DNA of 8,355 nt from contig JBLMZW010000106.1 of the NCBI GenBank assembly GCA_050259035.1, positions 1-8,355 on the forward strand. Reading direction: 5' to 3'. The DNA comes from JBLMZW01 sp050259035 (GTDB lineage: Bacteria; Bacillota; Syntrophomonadia; Syntrophomonadales; DTU052). The notes under the pieces were generated by a model. The model did not search any database and was not told the DNA's origin. It saw nothing but the letters and a program-made list of their open reading frames with translations. The position numbers and the translations under genes were made by a program. Of the stretch, positions 1 to 5,837 are shown piece by piece (the stretch's first letter is position 1; each line of letters opens with the position of its first letter).

Positions 1-4
1 AATT

Positions 5-117
<113 letters not shown>

Positions 118-125
118 AAAAATTA

Positions 126-161
126 GAACCCGGTTACATTGTTGACCGGGTTCTCTTATTT
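126..161 (+). terminator. Intrinsic terminator after the intact 5S rRNA
   Basis: A perfect 9-bp stem, GAACCCGGT at 126-134 with ACCGGGTTC at 145-153, encloses a 10-nt loop and is followed by a T-rich tail at 154-161. The same stem, loop and tail recur at 558-593, so this terminator was duplicated together with the 5S tail. Confidence 0.9.
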
Positions 162-183
162 GCGGATTCAATTTTCCTGGTGG

Positions 184-247
184 ATCGACGCTCAGGCTTA
201 CGGCCTTCGATCCGTCGACATTCCGGCGAGACATCGTCGCCGTCGCC
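184..247 (+). repeat. Structured two-hairpin element, copy A
   Basis: This 64-bp segment replaces part of the second 5S unit. It has an outer stem TCGACG (185-190) with CGTCGA (213-218), which encloses a small hairpin AGGC (194-197) with GCCT (203-206). A separate 3' hairpin follows, GGCGA (225-229) with TCGCC (237-241). It aligns over its length with copy B at 300-360, sharing CTCAG, CTTCGATCC and GGCGAGACAT blocks. Where stem bases differ, pairing is kept. No protein can be assigned. It may be a small non-autonomous mobile or REP-like repeat, or a structured RNA domain. Confidence 0.65.
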
Positions 248-299
248 AAACACGGAAGTTAAGCCCTCCAGCGCCGATGGTACTGCGTTAGTGGGAGAG

Positions 300-360
300 G
301 CCGCAGCTCAGACCTGCGGTCTTCGATCCTGCGGCACTTGGCGAGACATAGTCGCCTTCG
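300..360 (+). repeat. Structured two-hairpin element, copy B
   Basis: This 61-bp insertion lies between the 5S core and the 5S 3' end, with no clear loss of 5S sequence on either side. The outer stem is a perfect 7 bp, GCCGCAG (300-306) with CTGCGGC (329-335). It encloses AGACC (310-314) with GGTCT (318-322). The 3' hairpin is GGCGA (340-344) with TCGCC (352-356) and a 7-base loop. It has the same architecture and shared blocks as copy A. I see no obvious target-site duplication of useful length. Confidence 0.65.
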
Positions 361-386
361 TAGAACGCTGCCAGGATTAAAATTTA

Positions 387-423
387 GAAAGCTCGATCGA
401 TTAAAGATCGGGCTTTCCTTTTT
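387..423 (+). terminator. Intrinsic terminator after the disrupted 5S unit
   Basis: A 12-bp stem runs from GAAAGCTCGATC (387-398) to GATCGGGCTTTC (406-417), with one T-G wobble and a 7-base loop, and is followed by TTTTT at 419-423. It differs from the terminators of units 1 and 3, although the bases leading into it (through TTAGAA) are shared. Confidence 0.88.
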
Positions 424-549
424 GTGGAGGATAACTGATAGCGTCCTACCCTCTTGTGAATTAAGGAAGTTCGCCGCTTCGCGCCGAACTAAGCGACTCA
501 ATAGTCGTCTTCTTCGAAGACTCCTTTTCGCTGCTTAGCTGCCAGGATT
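424..549 (+). pseudogene. Degenerate third 5S-like unit with hairpin-rich interior
   Basis: Only the end is clearly 5S-derived: GCTGCCAGGATT at 538-549, matching 106-117 and 367-378. Weaker hints are GTGG at 424-427 and GGAAGTT at 465-471, which could be the start and mid-loop. The rest is palindromic. A hairpin spans 468-490 (AGTTCG with CGAACT plus inner CGC with GCG). CGACT (494-498) pairs with AGTCG (503-507), GTCTTC (507-512) with GAAGAC (516-521), and TAAGC (490-494) with GCTTA (533-537). A stretch at 493-516 resembles the 3' hairpin region of copy B (GCGA..CA..TAGTCG..CTTC). This could therefore be a third, strongly diverged unit of the same design, but that is uncertain. Confidence 0.4.
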
Positions 550-557
550 AAAATTTA

Positions 558-593
558 GAACCCGGTTACATTGTTGACCGGGTTCTCTTATTT
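558..593 (+). terminator. Intrinsic terminator, duplicate of the first
   Basis: GAACCCGGT (558-566) pairs with ACCGGGTTC (577-585), followed by a T-rich tail. The stretch 538-593 matches 106-161 with a single substitution, so the 5S tail and terminator were copied as a block. Confidence 0.88.
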
Positions 594-707
594 CTTGAAT
601 GTAAATCGTATTAAGATAAGTTTGCCTCTCTTAACATTTCAATGACTAATATATGAAAAATTTTTCTGCCCTGGAAGGATTAATATATCGTGACAAAGAA
701 ACATACA

Positions 708-766
708 TATAATAACGAACCAAGTTTTATAATGACGAACAGACTCTATAACCAGTCGAATTTTTT
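708..766 (+). promoter_or_regulatory. Tandem ~20-bp direct repeat, possible operator or promoter array
   Basis: TATAATAACGAAC (708-720) and TATAATGACGAAC (728-740) differ at one base and start exactly 20 bp apart, about two helical turns. A degenerate third unit, TATAACCAGTCGAA, starts at 747. Spacing near 20 bp would put the motifs on one face of the helix, which suits cooperative binding by a regulator. Each unit contains a perfect or near-perfect -10 hexamer, but no -35 hexamer lies 16-18 bp upstream of any of them. The function is therefore a guess. Confidence 0.4.
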
Positions 767-768
767 CC

Positions 769-778
769 CATTTAAATG
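769..778. promoter_or_regulatory. Perfect 10-bp palindrome CATTTAAATG
   Basis: This is a short perfect palindrome downstream of the tandem repeat and about 150 bp before the first operon gene. Its TTTAAA centre is shared with the palindrome at 5811-5820. A palindrome this short in A+T-rich DNA may be chance. Confidence 0.2.
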
Positions 779-858
779 ATGACCAATTAGTGTTCCCAAT
801 TTACCATTCACAGAAAGTGAGGTGGTTGTTTAGTTTAAGCAGCTAAAGGAGCATTCTT

Positions 859-936
859 ATGGAGACCACTATTGAATTTATTAGGGGAGTAAAAAGACCA
901 CATGGTCAGGGGGAGGAAGTGAGGTCTATTGTTTAA
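859..936 (+). CDS. Possible 25-codon leader ORF
   Basis: An ATG at 859 is preceded by an AAAGGAG Shine-Dalgarno sequence (845-851) at good spacing and opens a 25-codon frame ending at TAA 934-936. The stop lies a few bases inside the next gene, whose TTG start is at 929, so ribosomes ending here could feed the weak downstream start. The peptide has mixed charge and no motif I recognise. It shows no run of a single amino acid that would suggest a classical attenuator. An inverted repeat GACCA-CA-TGGTC (896-907) lies within it. It could be a translational coupling device or a chance ORF. Confidence 0.35.
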   Translation: METTIEFIRGVKRPHGQGEEVRSIV

Positions 937-2131
937 GCTTGAGGAGTACACCGAGGTTATGAGTAAGTGTTCCCATTGCGGGTACTGCCAGGCTGTATGT
1001 CCCGTATATCGCGAGGACCTTCTGGAGACTCATGTGGCCCGTGCACGGGTCAAGCTTATTAGGGCTGCATTAATGGATAAAACCGTTCCCGTAACCCCGC
1101 GTGTTAAAGACATTATAAATCGATGCCTCTTATGCACAAGTTGTACACAGAGCTGTCCCAGTGGGGTCCCTGGTGACGAAATTATCACCGCAGCAAGAAT
1201 TGAATTGAGCAAGGATAGCGGAGCCGCAGGGGCAGTGAAGAAGTTTGTTTTACGTAAGGTATTAAACCAGCGTGGCCTAGCTGGAGTTCTGGGTAAAGCC
1301 GGGTCGATAGCTCAAAAGTTGAACTTGGGACCCAAAGACATGCCAACTTTGGCTAGCAAAGCTTTTGATAAGATGTATGAGGGTACTATCCCGGCCAAAG
1401 GGGAGAAAAAAGCGAGAGTAGCCTATTTCATAGGCTGCGGGACGAATTTCCTTTATCCGGATACCGGAGAGGCCGTCGTCAAGGTATTGACTCATAATGG
1501 TTTTGAGGTAGTCATTCCCAAAGGAATAGTTTGCTGTGGCATTCCGGCTCTGGCGGAAGGAGACTTTGAGGGGGCCCAGGAATCAGTTAAGACCAATATT
1601 GAGATACTGTCCGGGCTGGATGTTGACGCCATCATCACGGATTGCACATCTTGCGGAATGGCCTTTAGAGCCAAGGCCTTAAAAATGTTCCCTGCCGATG
1701 ATCCTTTCTTAGCTAAAGTTGTCGGAGTAGCCCTTAAGATGTCAGAAGTTACCGACTACCTAACCAGTCAGGGATTAACTATACCTCCTGGGGCACTGCC
1801 GAAGAAGGTAACCTATCATGTTCCCTGTCATCGCGGTTGGGCACCTACCGTAGTGGATGCACCGAGGAAATTGGTAGCCGATATTCCAGAGGCACAAATG
1901 GTGGAAATGGAGAAACCCGATGATTGCTGCGGGGCTGCCGGCACCTTTTACCTGGAATACCGTGATTTAGCTGAAAGCATACGTTCCCACAAGCTGGAGG
2001 ATATCAGGGCTAGCGAGGCGGATACCTTGATTACTCAATGTCCAGTCTGCCGTTTTTACTTGAGCGCTCAGCTCAAGGATATCGACGTGCTTCATCCAAT
2101 CGGGTTACTGGCAAAATCTTATGGGCTGTAG
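929..2131 (+). CDS. HdrD/GlcF-type (Fe-S)-binding protein with two CCG domains
   Basis: This 400-residue iron-sulfur protein belongs to the heterodisulfide reductase subunit D / glycolate oxidase GlcF family. Two ferredoxin motifs bind [4Fe-4S] clusters: C14-x2-C17-x2-C20-x3-C24-P and C66-x2-C69-x2-C72-x3-C76-P. Two complete CCG domains follow. One has CC at 202-203 and a later CTSC; the other has CC at 333-334 and a later CPVC near the C terminus. No membrane segment or signal peptide is seen, so it is cytoplasmic. Family members pass electrons between flavoproteins and disulfides, quinones or other carriers. The TTG start at 929 is the first possible start after an in-frame stop at 920-922 and keeps the expected N-terminal helix before the first cluster. 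ATG at 959 is an alternative. A G-rich ribosome-binding stretch lies at 908-924. As first gene of the operon it probably supplies or receives electrons for the enzymes downstream. No GlcD-type FAD subunit is present in the window. Confidence 0.88.
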   Translation: MFKLEEYTEVMSKCSHCGYCQAVCPVYREDLLETHVARARVKLIRAALMDKTVPVTPRVKDIINRCLLCTSCTQSCPSGVPGDEIITAARIELSKDSGAAGAVKKFVLRKVLNQRGLAGVLGKAGSIAQKLNLGPKDMPTLASKAFDKMYEGTIPAKGEKKARVAYFIGCGTNFLYPDTGEAVVKVLTHNGFEVVIPKGIVCCGIPALAEGDFEGAQESVKTNIEILSGLDVDAIITDCTSCGMAFRAKALKMFPADDPFLAKVVGVALKMSEVTDYLTSQGLTIPPGALPKKVTYHVPCHRGWAPTVVDAPRKLVADIPEAQMVEMEKPDDCCGAAGTFYLEYRDLAESIRSHKLEDIRASEADTLITQCPVCRFYLSAQLKDIDVLHPIGLLAKSYGL

Positions 2132-2192
2132 CTTACCTGCGTTTAATTAGTTGTTGAGCTGTTTCGTAATAGGAAAAAGAGGAGGGTAAAAG

Positions 2193-3293
2193 ATGTCCGG
2201 GGGATATCAACTAAAAACAGAAGTACTGTCCGGTCCGGCATGTTCGCTCTGCGGTGCCTGTCTGGACTGGTGTCCTTATCTAAAAAATATTGAGGACCAC
2301 CTGGTTATGAGTTTCGATTGTTTCACCCAGGATGGCCGGTGTTACAGCGGCTGCCCCAGGACTTTTACTGATTGGGGAAAAGTTAGTGAACAGTTTCTGG
2401 GAACGGAACTCGAGAATAGTGACATTGGCCCGGTAAAAAGCGTATATAAGGTAAAAGGCGTCAAGCCACCCGGAGGAAAACAAGACGGGGGAACGGTTAG
2501 TACCCTGGTTAAAACTGTTCTGAATAATAAGTTGGCTGAGGCCGCCTTAATAACCGGTTCTGATGATAACCTTACCCCTACAGCCGTGTTAACCGATGAT
2601 CTCCAGGAGATGGAGAAGGCTGCCGGATCGCGTTTTCTGGCGGCACCTTCCATGCGTAAATTAGCAGAGGCTAAAGCCAAGGGCATAAAAAGCCTGGTAG
2701 CTGTTGGGCGTCCCTGCCAGGTCCAGGCTCTACGTAAAATGCAGTTCAATCGGCCTGCCGAAACACCCGAGAATGGAGTAATATCAATCGGATTATTCTG
2801 CATGTGGTCGCTTTCCTGGAAGTTTAAGGCCTACCTGCAGCAGGAGTGGCCTGGATGCAAGGTGGAAAGAGTCGCTATTCCTCAGCACGGTTTGGAAGTC
2901 ACCACCGACCAGGGAGTTAAGTTATTGGCTACGGAAAAGGCCAGGAAGTTTATCCGCCCGGGCTGTAGTTATTGTTGGGATATGACATCTGAACTGGCGG
3001 ATATCTCAGTTGGCGCTTTTGAAGCAGAATCCGGCTGGAATACTGTATTAGTCCGCACAGCTAAAGGACAGGAACTCCTTGATCTGGCCAAAAATAACGG
3101 CGAACTGGTAGTGGAGGATTACCCGGCGGCGGAACTGGAACGACTGAAACAGGCCTCCTTTAATAAAAAAGCTCGGGCTCTGAAAGAGTTACAGACCGCA
3201 TTCGAAAATAACCGCCTGGTACCCTTCATTGATTTACAAAATGCCTGCTACCAGAACGTGCTGGCCAGAGCCGAAGGGAAGGTGAATGGTTAA
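2193..3293 (+). CDS. FrhB-family (coenzyme F420 hydrogenase/dehydrogenase beta subunit-like) Fe-S flavoprotein
   Basis: This 366-residue protein resembles FrhB/FdhB. The N terminus has a ferredoxin motif C17-x2-C20-x2-C23-x3-C27-P, then further cysteines at 43, 50 and 54. The FrhB N-terminal domain is recognisable from QDGGTVSTL (about 97-105). The C-terminal domain has VGRPCQVQAL with C175, a conserved C203, and PGCSYCWD with C258 and C261, followed by the ADISVG segment. Family members bind FAD and Fe-S clusters and move electrons between a flavin and ferredoxin-type centres. Despite the family name, nothing here shows that F420 is the substrate, and in Clostridia-type bacteria the partner may be another carrier. 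A strong GAGGAGGG ribosome binding site precedes the ATG by about six bases. The stop overlaps the iorA start (TAATG). It is probably the flavin-bearing partner of the HdrD-like protein or of IorAB. Confidence 0.85.
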   Translation: MSGGYQLKTEVLSGPACSLCGACLDWCPYLKNIEDHLVMSFDCFTQDGRCYSGCPRTFTDWGKVSEQFLGTELENSDIGPVKSVYKVKGVKPPGGKQDGGTVSTLVKTVLNNKLAEAALITGSDDNLTPTAVLTDDLQEMEKAAGSRFLAAPSMRKLAEAKAKGIKSLVAVGRPCQVQALRKMQFNRPAETPENGVISIGLFCMWSLSWKFKAYLQQEWPGCKVERVAIPQHGLEVTTDQGVKLLATEKARKFIRPGCSYCWDMTSELADISVGAFEAESGWNTVLVRTAKGQELLDLAKNNGELVVEDYPAAELERLKQASFNKKARALKELQTAFENNRLVPFIDLQNACYQNVLARAEGKVNG

Positions 3294-5194
3294 TGGATTG
3301 GATGATTACAGCAAATGAATCTGGTAAGACTTACCTGATGCAAGGCAACGAAGCTGTTGCTCGCGGGGCAATGGAATCCGGCATCAGGTTTGCAGCATCA
3401 TATCCGGGCTCACCCTCTTCGGAAATCCTTGCCTTGCTCGGTGGTGTAGCCGAAGAGAACGGTATGTACGCCGAGTGGTCGGTTAATGAAACCGCTGCTT
3501 TAGAAGCGTGTATGGGGGCATCTTTTGCTCAAGTACGCGCTTTATGTGTGATGAAATCCAATGGGGCTCTGACGGTGGCTGATGCTTTGCATAGCGCGGG
3601 GCTATCCGGCTGTAAGGGCGGAGTAGTCATTATAGTAGCCGACGACCCCAACTCTCATTCCAGCACCAACGAATTCGATACCCGGCATCAAGCCCGGTCT
3701 GCTTCTATACCAATGCTGGAGCCGGGAACTTTTCAGGAAGCCAAGGATATGGTCAAATTCGCCTTTGATCTATCAGAGCAACTACAACAGGTGGTAATCG
3801 TGCGCACCGTAACCAGGATAAATCATGGGCGTGGAAACGTTACCCTTGGTTCCCTTCCTGAGGTTAAAAAAGATCCAGTTGCTATAGGTGAATGGGATAA
3901 ACTGATAGCCTTCCATATATTCCATGACTATCAATTAACCAAAATGGAACAAGCCAAAGAAGTTTTTGAAAAATCCGAGTTTAACTGGTATCGGGGACCC
4001 GAGAACCCGGAACTAATGATAATAACTTGCGGGTCAGGCTGGTATTACAGCGCAGAAGCGGTAGATACTCTCGAGCTTAATGACCGGGTGGGAATCTTGA
4101 AACTCGGGACTACTTGGCCCTTGCCCGAAGACTTGATCCTGTCCAAGCTAAAACAAACCGCAAAGGTCCTGGTAGTTGAAGAGGTTGATCCATTCCTGGA
4201 ACAGAATATAGGAATGATTATCGCCCGCAATGCGCTGCAAGTGGAACTCTTAGGGCGTTATGGCAAGGGCGTGCTTCCGAGGATTGGTGAACTTAATCCT
4301 GATATAGTGAGGAATGCTCTGGCCAGTCTGACCACTACAACACCTCCCAAGCCGGAACTTGGCTCAGTACCAGAAGGTGAAGCAGTAACAATTCCGGAAA
4401 GACAGCTTACCTTCTGTGCCGGATGTCCTCACCGGGCGTCATTCTTTGCTATCAAGCAGGCTTTGCGTATTGATGAAAGAACCGGTGTCGTAATGGGTGA
4501 TATCGGCTGTTATACCATGGGGGCACAACGCGCAGGGCATTTCCTGTTAAATTCTATCGCCTGTATGGGTGCAGGCATTAACATGGCTGAGGGACTAGGC
4601 CAGCTTACCCGATTCGGTTTTGACCAGCCGGTTTTGGCCCTGGCCGGAGACTCTACTTTTTTCCATTCCTGCATTCCCGGCCTGGTGAATGCCAAGTATC
4701 ACAACTCAGATATGCTTTTTGTTATCCTGGATAACTGGGCGACTGCGATGACCGGATTCCAGCCTCATGCTGGGATAGGCTATACCGCTATGCGTAAAAA
4801 AGTAGAGCCTATATCTATTCAGGGGATAGTTGAGGCCATCGGGTGTCGAGTAGAAGTAGCCGATCCTTATAAAGTAGAAGAGACTACTCAGATAATTTAT
4901 GACCTGGCCCGGGAACCCGGCCTTAAAGTTCTAATATTGAAGCAAGCCTGCGCTACCTTAACCGCGAGATTCGTTGGTAAACGTAAAGCTTGGGTTGATC
5001 CCGAACTCTGCCGGGGTGATGACTGCGGCTGTAGTCGGTTCTGCAGTCGAGTATGGGGATGTCCGGGGAACATCTGGGATTACCAGACTGGCAAAGCCAA
5101 AATCGATGAAGTAGTATGCATAGGCTGCGGTGTATGCGCGAGTCTATGCCCGGCAGGAGCTATCAAGGTCGAAGGGGGTGCGGCCAGTGAGTAA
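3293..5194 (+). CDS. iorA: Indolepyruvate ferredoxin oxidoreductase, alpha subunit
   Basis: This is the catalytic subunit of a thiamine diphosphate enzyme. It converts an aryl-2-oxo acid plus CoA to the acyl-CoA and CO2 and reduces ferredoxin. At 633 residues it is full length. The N-terminal pyrimidine-binding domain has SYPGSPSSEI (36-45). CAGCPHR with C375 and C378 leads into GDIGCYTMG (402-410), the family signature. The diphosphate-binding segment is GDST (452-455), followed by LDNWATAMTG. The C terminus (about 573-620) carries two ferredoxin motifs. The second is ordinary (C609, C612, C615, C619-P). The first is unusual, with cysteines at 573, 578, 580, 584 and 590. The ATG overlaps the upstream stop and has AAGGTGA at 3279-3285 at proper spacing. 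It overlaps iorB by eight bases. Substrate range (indole-, phenyl- or hydroxyphenylpyruvate, or another 2-oxo acid) cannot be read from the sequence. Confidence 0.94.
   Translation: MDWMITANESGKTYLMQGNEAVARGAMESGIRFAASYPGSPSSEILALLGGVAEENGMYAEWSVNETAALEACMGASFAQVRALCVMKSNGALTVADALHSAGLSGCKGGVVIIVADDPNSHSSTNEFDTRHQARSASIPMLEPGTFQEAKDMVKFAFDLSEQLQQVVIVRTVTRINHGRGNVTLGSLPEVKKDPVAIGEWDKLIAFHIFHDYQLTKMEQAKEVFEKSEFNWYRGPENPELMIITCGSGWYYSAEAVDTLELNDRVGILKLGTTWPLPEDLILSKLKQTAKVLVVEEVDPFLEQNIGMIIARNALQVELLGRYGKGVLPRIGELNPDIVRNALASLTTTTPPKPELGSVPEGEAVTIPERQLTFCAGCPHRASFFAIKQALRIDERTGVVMGDIGCYTMGAQRAGHFLLNSIACMGAGINMAEGLGQLTRFGFDQPVLALAGDSTFFHSCIPGLVNAKYHNSDMLFVILDNWATAMTGFQPHAGIGYTAMRKKVEPISIQGIVEAIGCRVEVADPYKVEETTQIIYDLAREPGLKVLILKQACATLTARFVGKRKAWVDPELCRGDDCGCSRFCSRVWGCPGNIWDYQTGKAKIDEVVCIGCGVCASLCPAGAIKVEGGAASE
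5172..5179 (+). promoter_or_regulatory. Ribosome binding site that fixes the iorB start
   Basis: AGGGGGTG lies seven bases before GTG 5187, inside the 3' end of iorA. No comparable site precedes the in-frame ATG at 5130, which would add 19 residues to IorB that overlap the IorA ferredoxin domain. This supports the GTG start. Confidence 0.75.
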
Positions 5195-5798
5195 TTTAGT
5201 TAAAGATCCATTAAATATCATAATCAGCGGAGTCGGCGGCCAGGGTAATATACTGGCTTCTGAACTCGTTGCTTCCGCACTGGTGGAAAAGGGTTTCTAT
5301 ACCACGGTTGGAGAGACCTACGGTGCATCACAGCGTGGCGGTTCAGTAATGAGTCATGTTCGGGTATCAGAGAAGAAACAATACGGACCGTTAATTCCAC
5401 GCGGTGAGGCTGATATAATCGTAGGCTTCGAACCAATAGAAACACTGCGCATAGCCCGTGAATATGCAAACAAGGCAACTCAAGTCATTGTAAACACCTG
5501 GCCGAATTACCCGATAGGGGTTCTTTGCGGTGAAGCGGTTTACCCGGAAATGAGTGCGATTCAAAAAGAATTGGAATATCTATGCGGTAAGGTAACAGTC
5601 ATTGAAGCCACTAATTTAGCGCAAGAGTTAGGAAACTCTCAGGCTACCAACATAGTCTTGGTCGGTTCTTTGGCGGCCTGGGACGGAATGCCGTTAACCT
5701 TAAACGATTATGATCAGGTTCTTAGTCAGCGGTTTAAGCCCAAGGTATTGGAATTAAACCGGCAGGCATTTTCCGTAGGGTATAACAAGATGCTTTAA
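5187..5798 (+). CDS. iorB: Indolepyruvate ferredoxin oxidoreductase, beta subunit
   Basis: This 203-residue protein is the gamma-type domain subunit that pairs with IorA. It is close to the usual family length of about 190-200. It shows the N-terminal SGVGGQGN segment (14-21), typical of the 2-oxoacid:ferredoxin oxidoreductase gamma domain, and E-T-Y-G-A-S-QRGGSV (43-54), matching the family's E..G..QRGGSV signature. The GTG start at 5187 is chosen because it has a good ribosome binding site and puts the GVGGQG motif at the expected distance from the N terminus. An upstream ATG at 5130 is open but poorly supported. The overlap with iorA (GTGAGTAA) implies coupled translation and a matched subunit ratio. 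Confidence 0.93.
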   Translation: MSNLVKDPLNIIISGVGGQGNILASELVASALVEKGFYTTVGETYGASQRGGSVMSHVRVSEKKQYGPLIPRGEADIIVGFEPIETLRIAREYANKATQVIVNTWPNYPIGVLCGEAVYPEMSAIQKELEYLCGKVTVIEATNLAQELGNSQATNIVLVGSLAAWDGMPLTLNDYDQVLSQRFKPKVLELNRQAFSVGYNKML

Positions 5799-5810
5799 GA
5801 CTAGTGACTG

Positions 5811-5820
5811 GGTTTAAACC
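5811..5820. promoter_or_regulatory. Perfect 10-bp palindrome GGTTTAAACC in the iorB-lutA gap
   Basis: A perfect palindrome occupies part of the 39-bp gap between iorB and lutA, directly before the lutA ribosome binding site (GGGGGAGGAG). It could be an internal operator, or form a weak structure in the mRNA, but its short length makes chance plausible. Confidence 0.2.
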
Positions 5821-5837
5821 GGGGGGAGGAGACCCTT

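Larger units (their letters stand above)
174..378 (+). pseudogene. 5S rRNA-like unit disrupted by two structured elements
   Basis: This second 5S unit keeps the 5' end (170-183 matches 1-14), a 51-bp core identical to the intact gene (249-299 matches 49-99), and the 3' end with helix I (GCTGCCAGGATT at 367-378). Between the 5' end and the core, 34 bases (15-48 of the intact copy) are replaced by 64 unrelated bases at 184-247. Between the core and the 3' end, 61 bases are inserted at 300-360. The replaced segment carries the 5' strands of helices II and III, so this RNA is very unlikely to work as a ribosomal 5S. It has its own different terminator at 387-423. It is either a decayed duplicate or a 5S scaffold that was captured and remodelled. 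Confidence 0.8.
594..858. other. A+T-rich intergenic region upstream of the redox operon
   Basis: This stretch has no convincing coding region on either strand. It should carry the promoter of the downstream operon, but I cannot identify a well-spaced -35/-10 pair. It contains the tandem TATAAT/ACGAAC repeat (708-766) and a perfect 10-bp palindrome CATTTAAATG (769-778). I see no T-box sequence, riboswitch core or tRNA in it. Confidence 0.7.

Noticed and set aside
440..449. Inverted 10-base 5S fragment as proof of an inversion
   Set aside because: The match is too short to stand alone, so it is kept only as a minor hint within the third-unit finding.
180..538. Short ORFs on both strands across the 5S array (180-380, 259-501, 338-538)
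   Set aside because: They run through 5S rRNA sequence, hairpins and terminators, have no ribosome binding sites, and give low-complexity arginine/serine-rich peptides.
174..560. CRISPR-like array, because of repeated blocks
   Set aside because: The repeats are 5S fragments and hairpin elements of different lengths, with no regular repeat-spacer periodicity.
708..733. TATAAT hexamers as a proven sigma-70-type promoter
   Set aside because: No matching -35 hexamer lies at 16-18 bp spacing. GTGACA at 690-695 is only 12 bp from the first TATAAT.
594..858. Riboswitch or T-box leader before the operon
   Set aside because: I see no T-box core, recognised aptamer core or terminator/antiterminator pair in this A+T-rich stretch.
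2342..2803. 153-codon minus-strand ORF opposite the FrhB-like gene
   Set aside because: It lies wholly inside a well-supported gene on the other strand, and its protein shows no family motif. It is a frame shadow, as are the other minus-strand ORFs across the operon.
2193..3293. Evidence for F420 metabolism
   Set aside because: The FrhB family is broad, and many members in F420-lacking bacteria carry the name only. No other F420-related gene is present in the window.
5130..5186. Upstream ATG extension of iorB
   Set aside because: The added residues are an out-of-frame reading of the IorA ferredoxin domain and have no ribosome binding site. The GTG at 5187 is well placed after AGGGGGTG.
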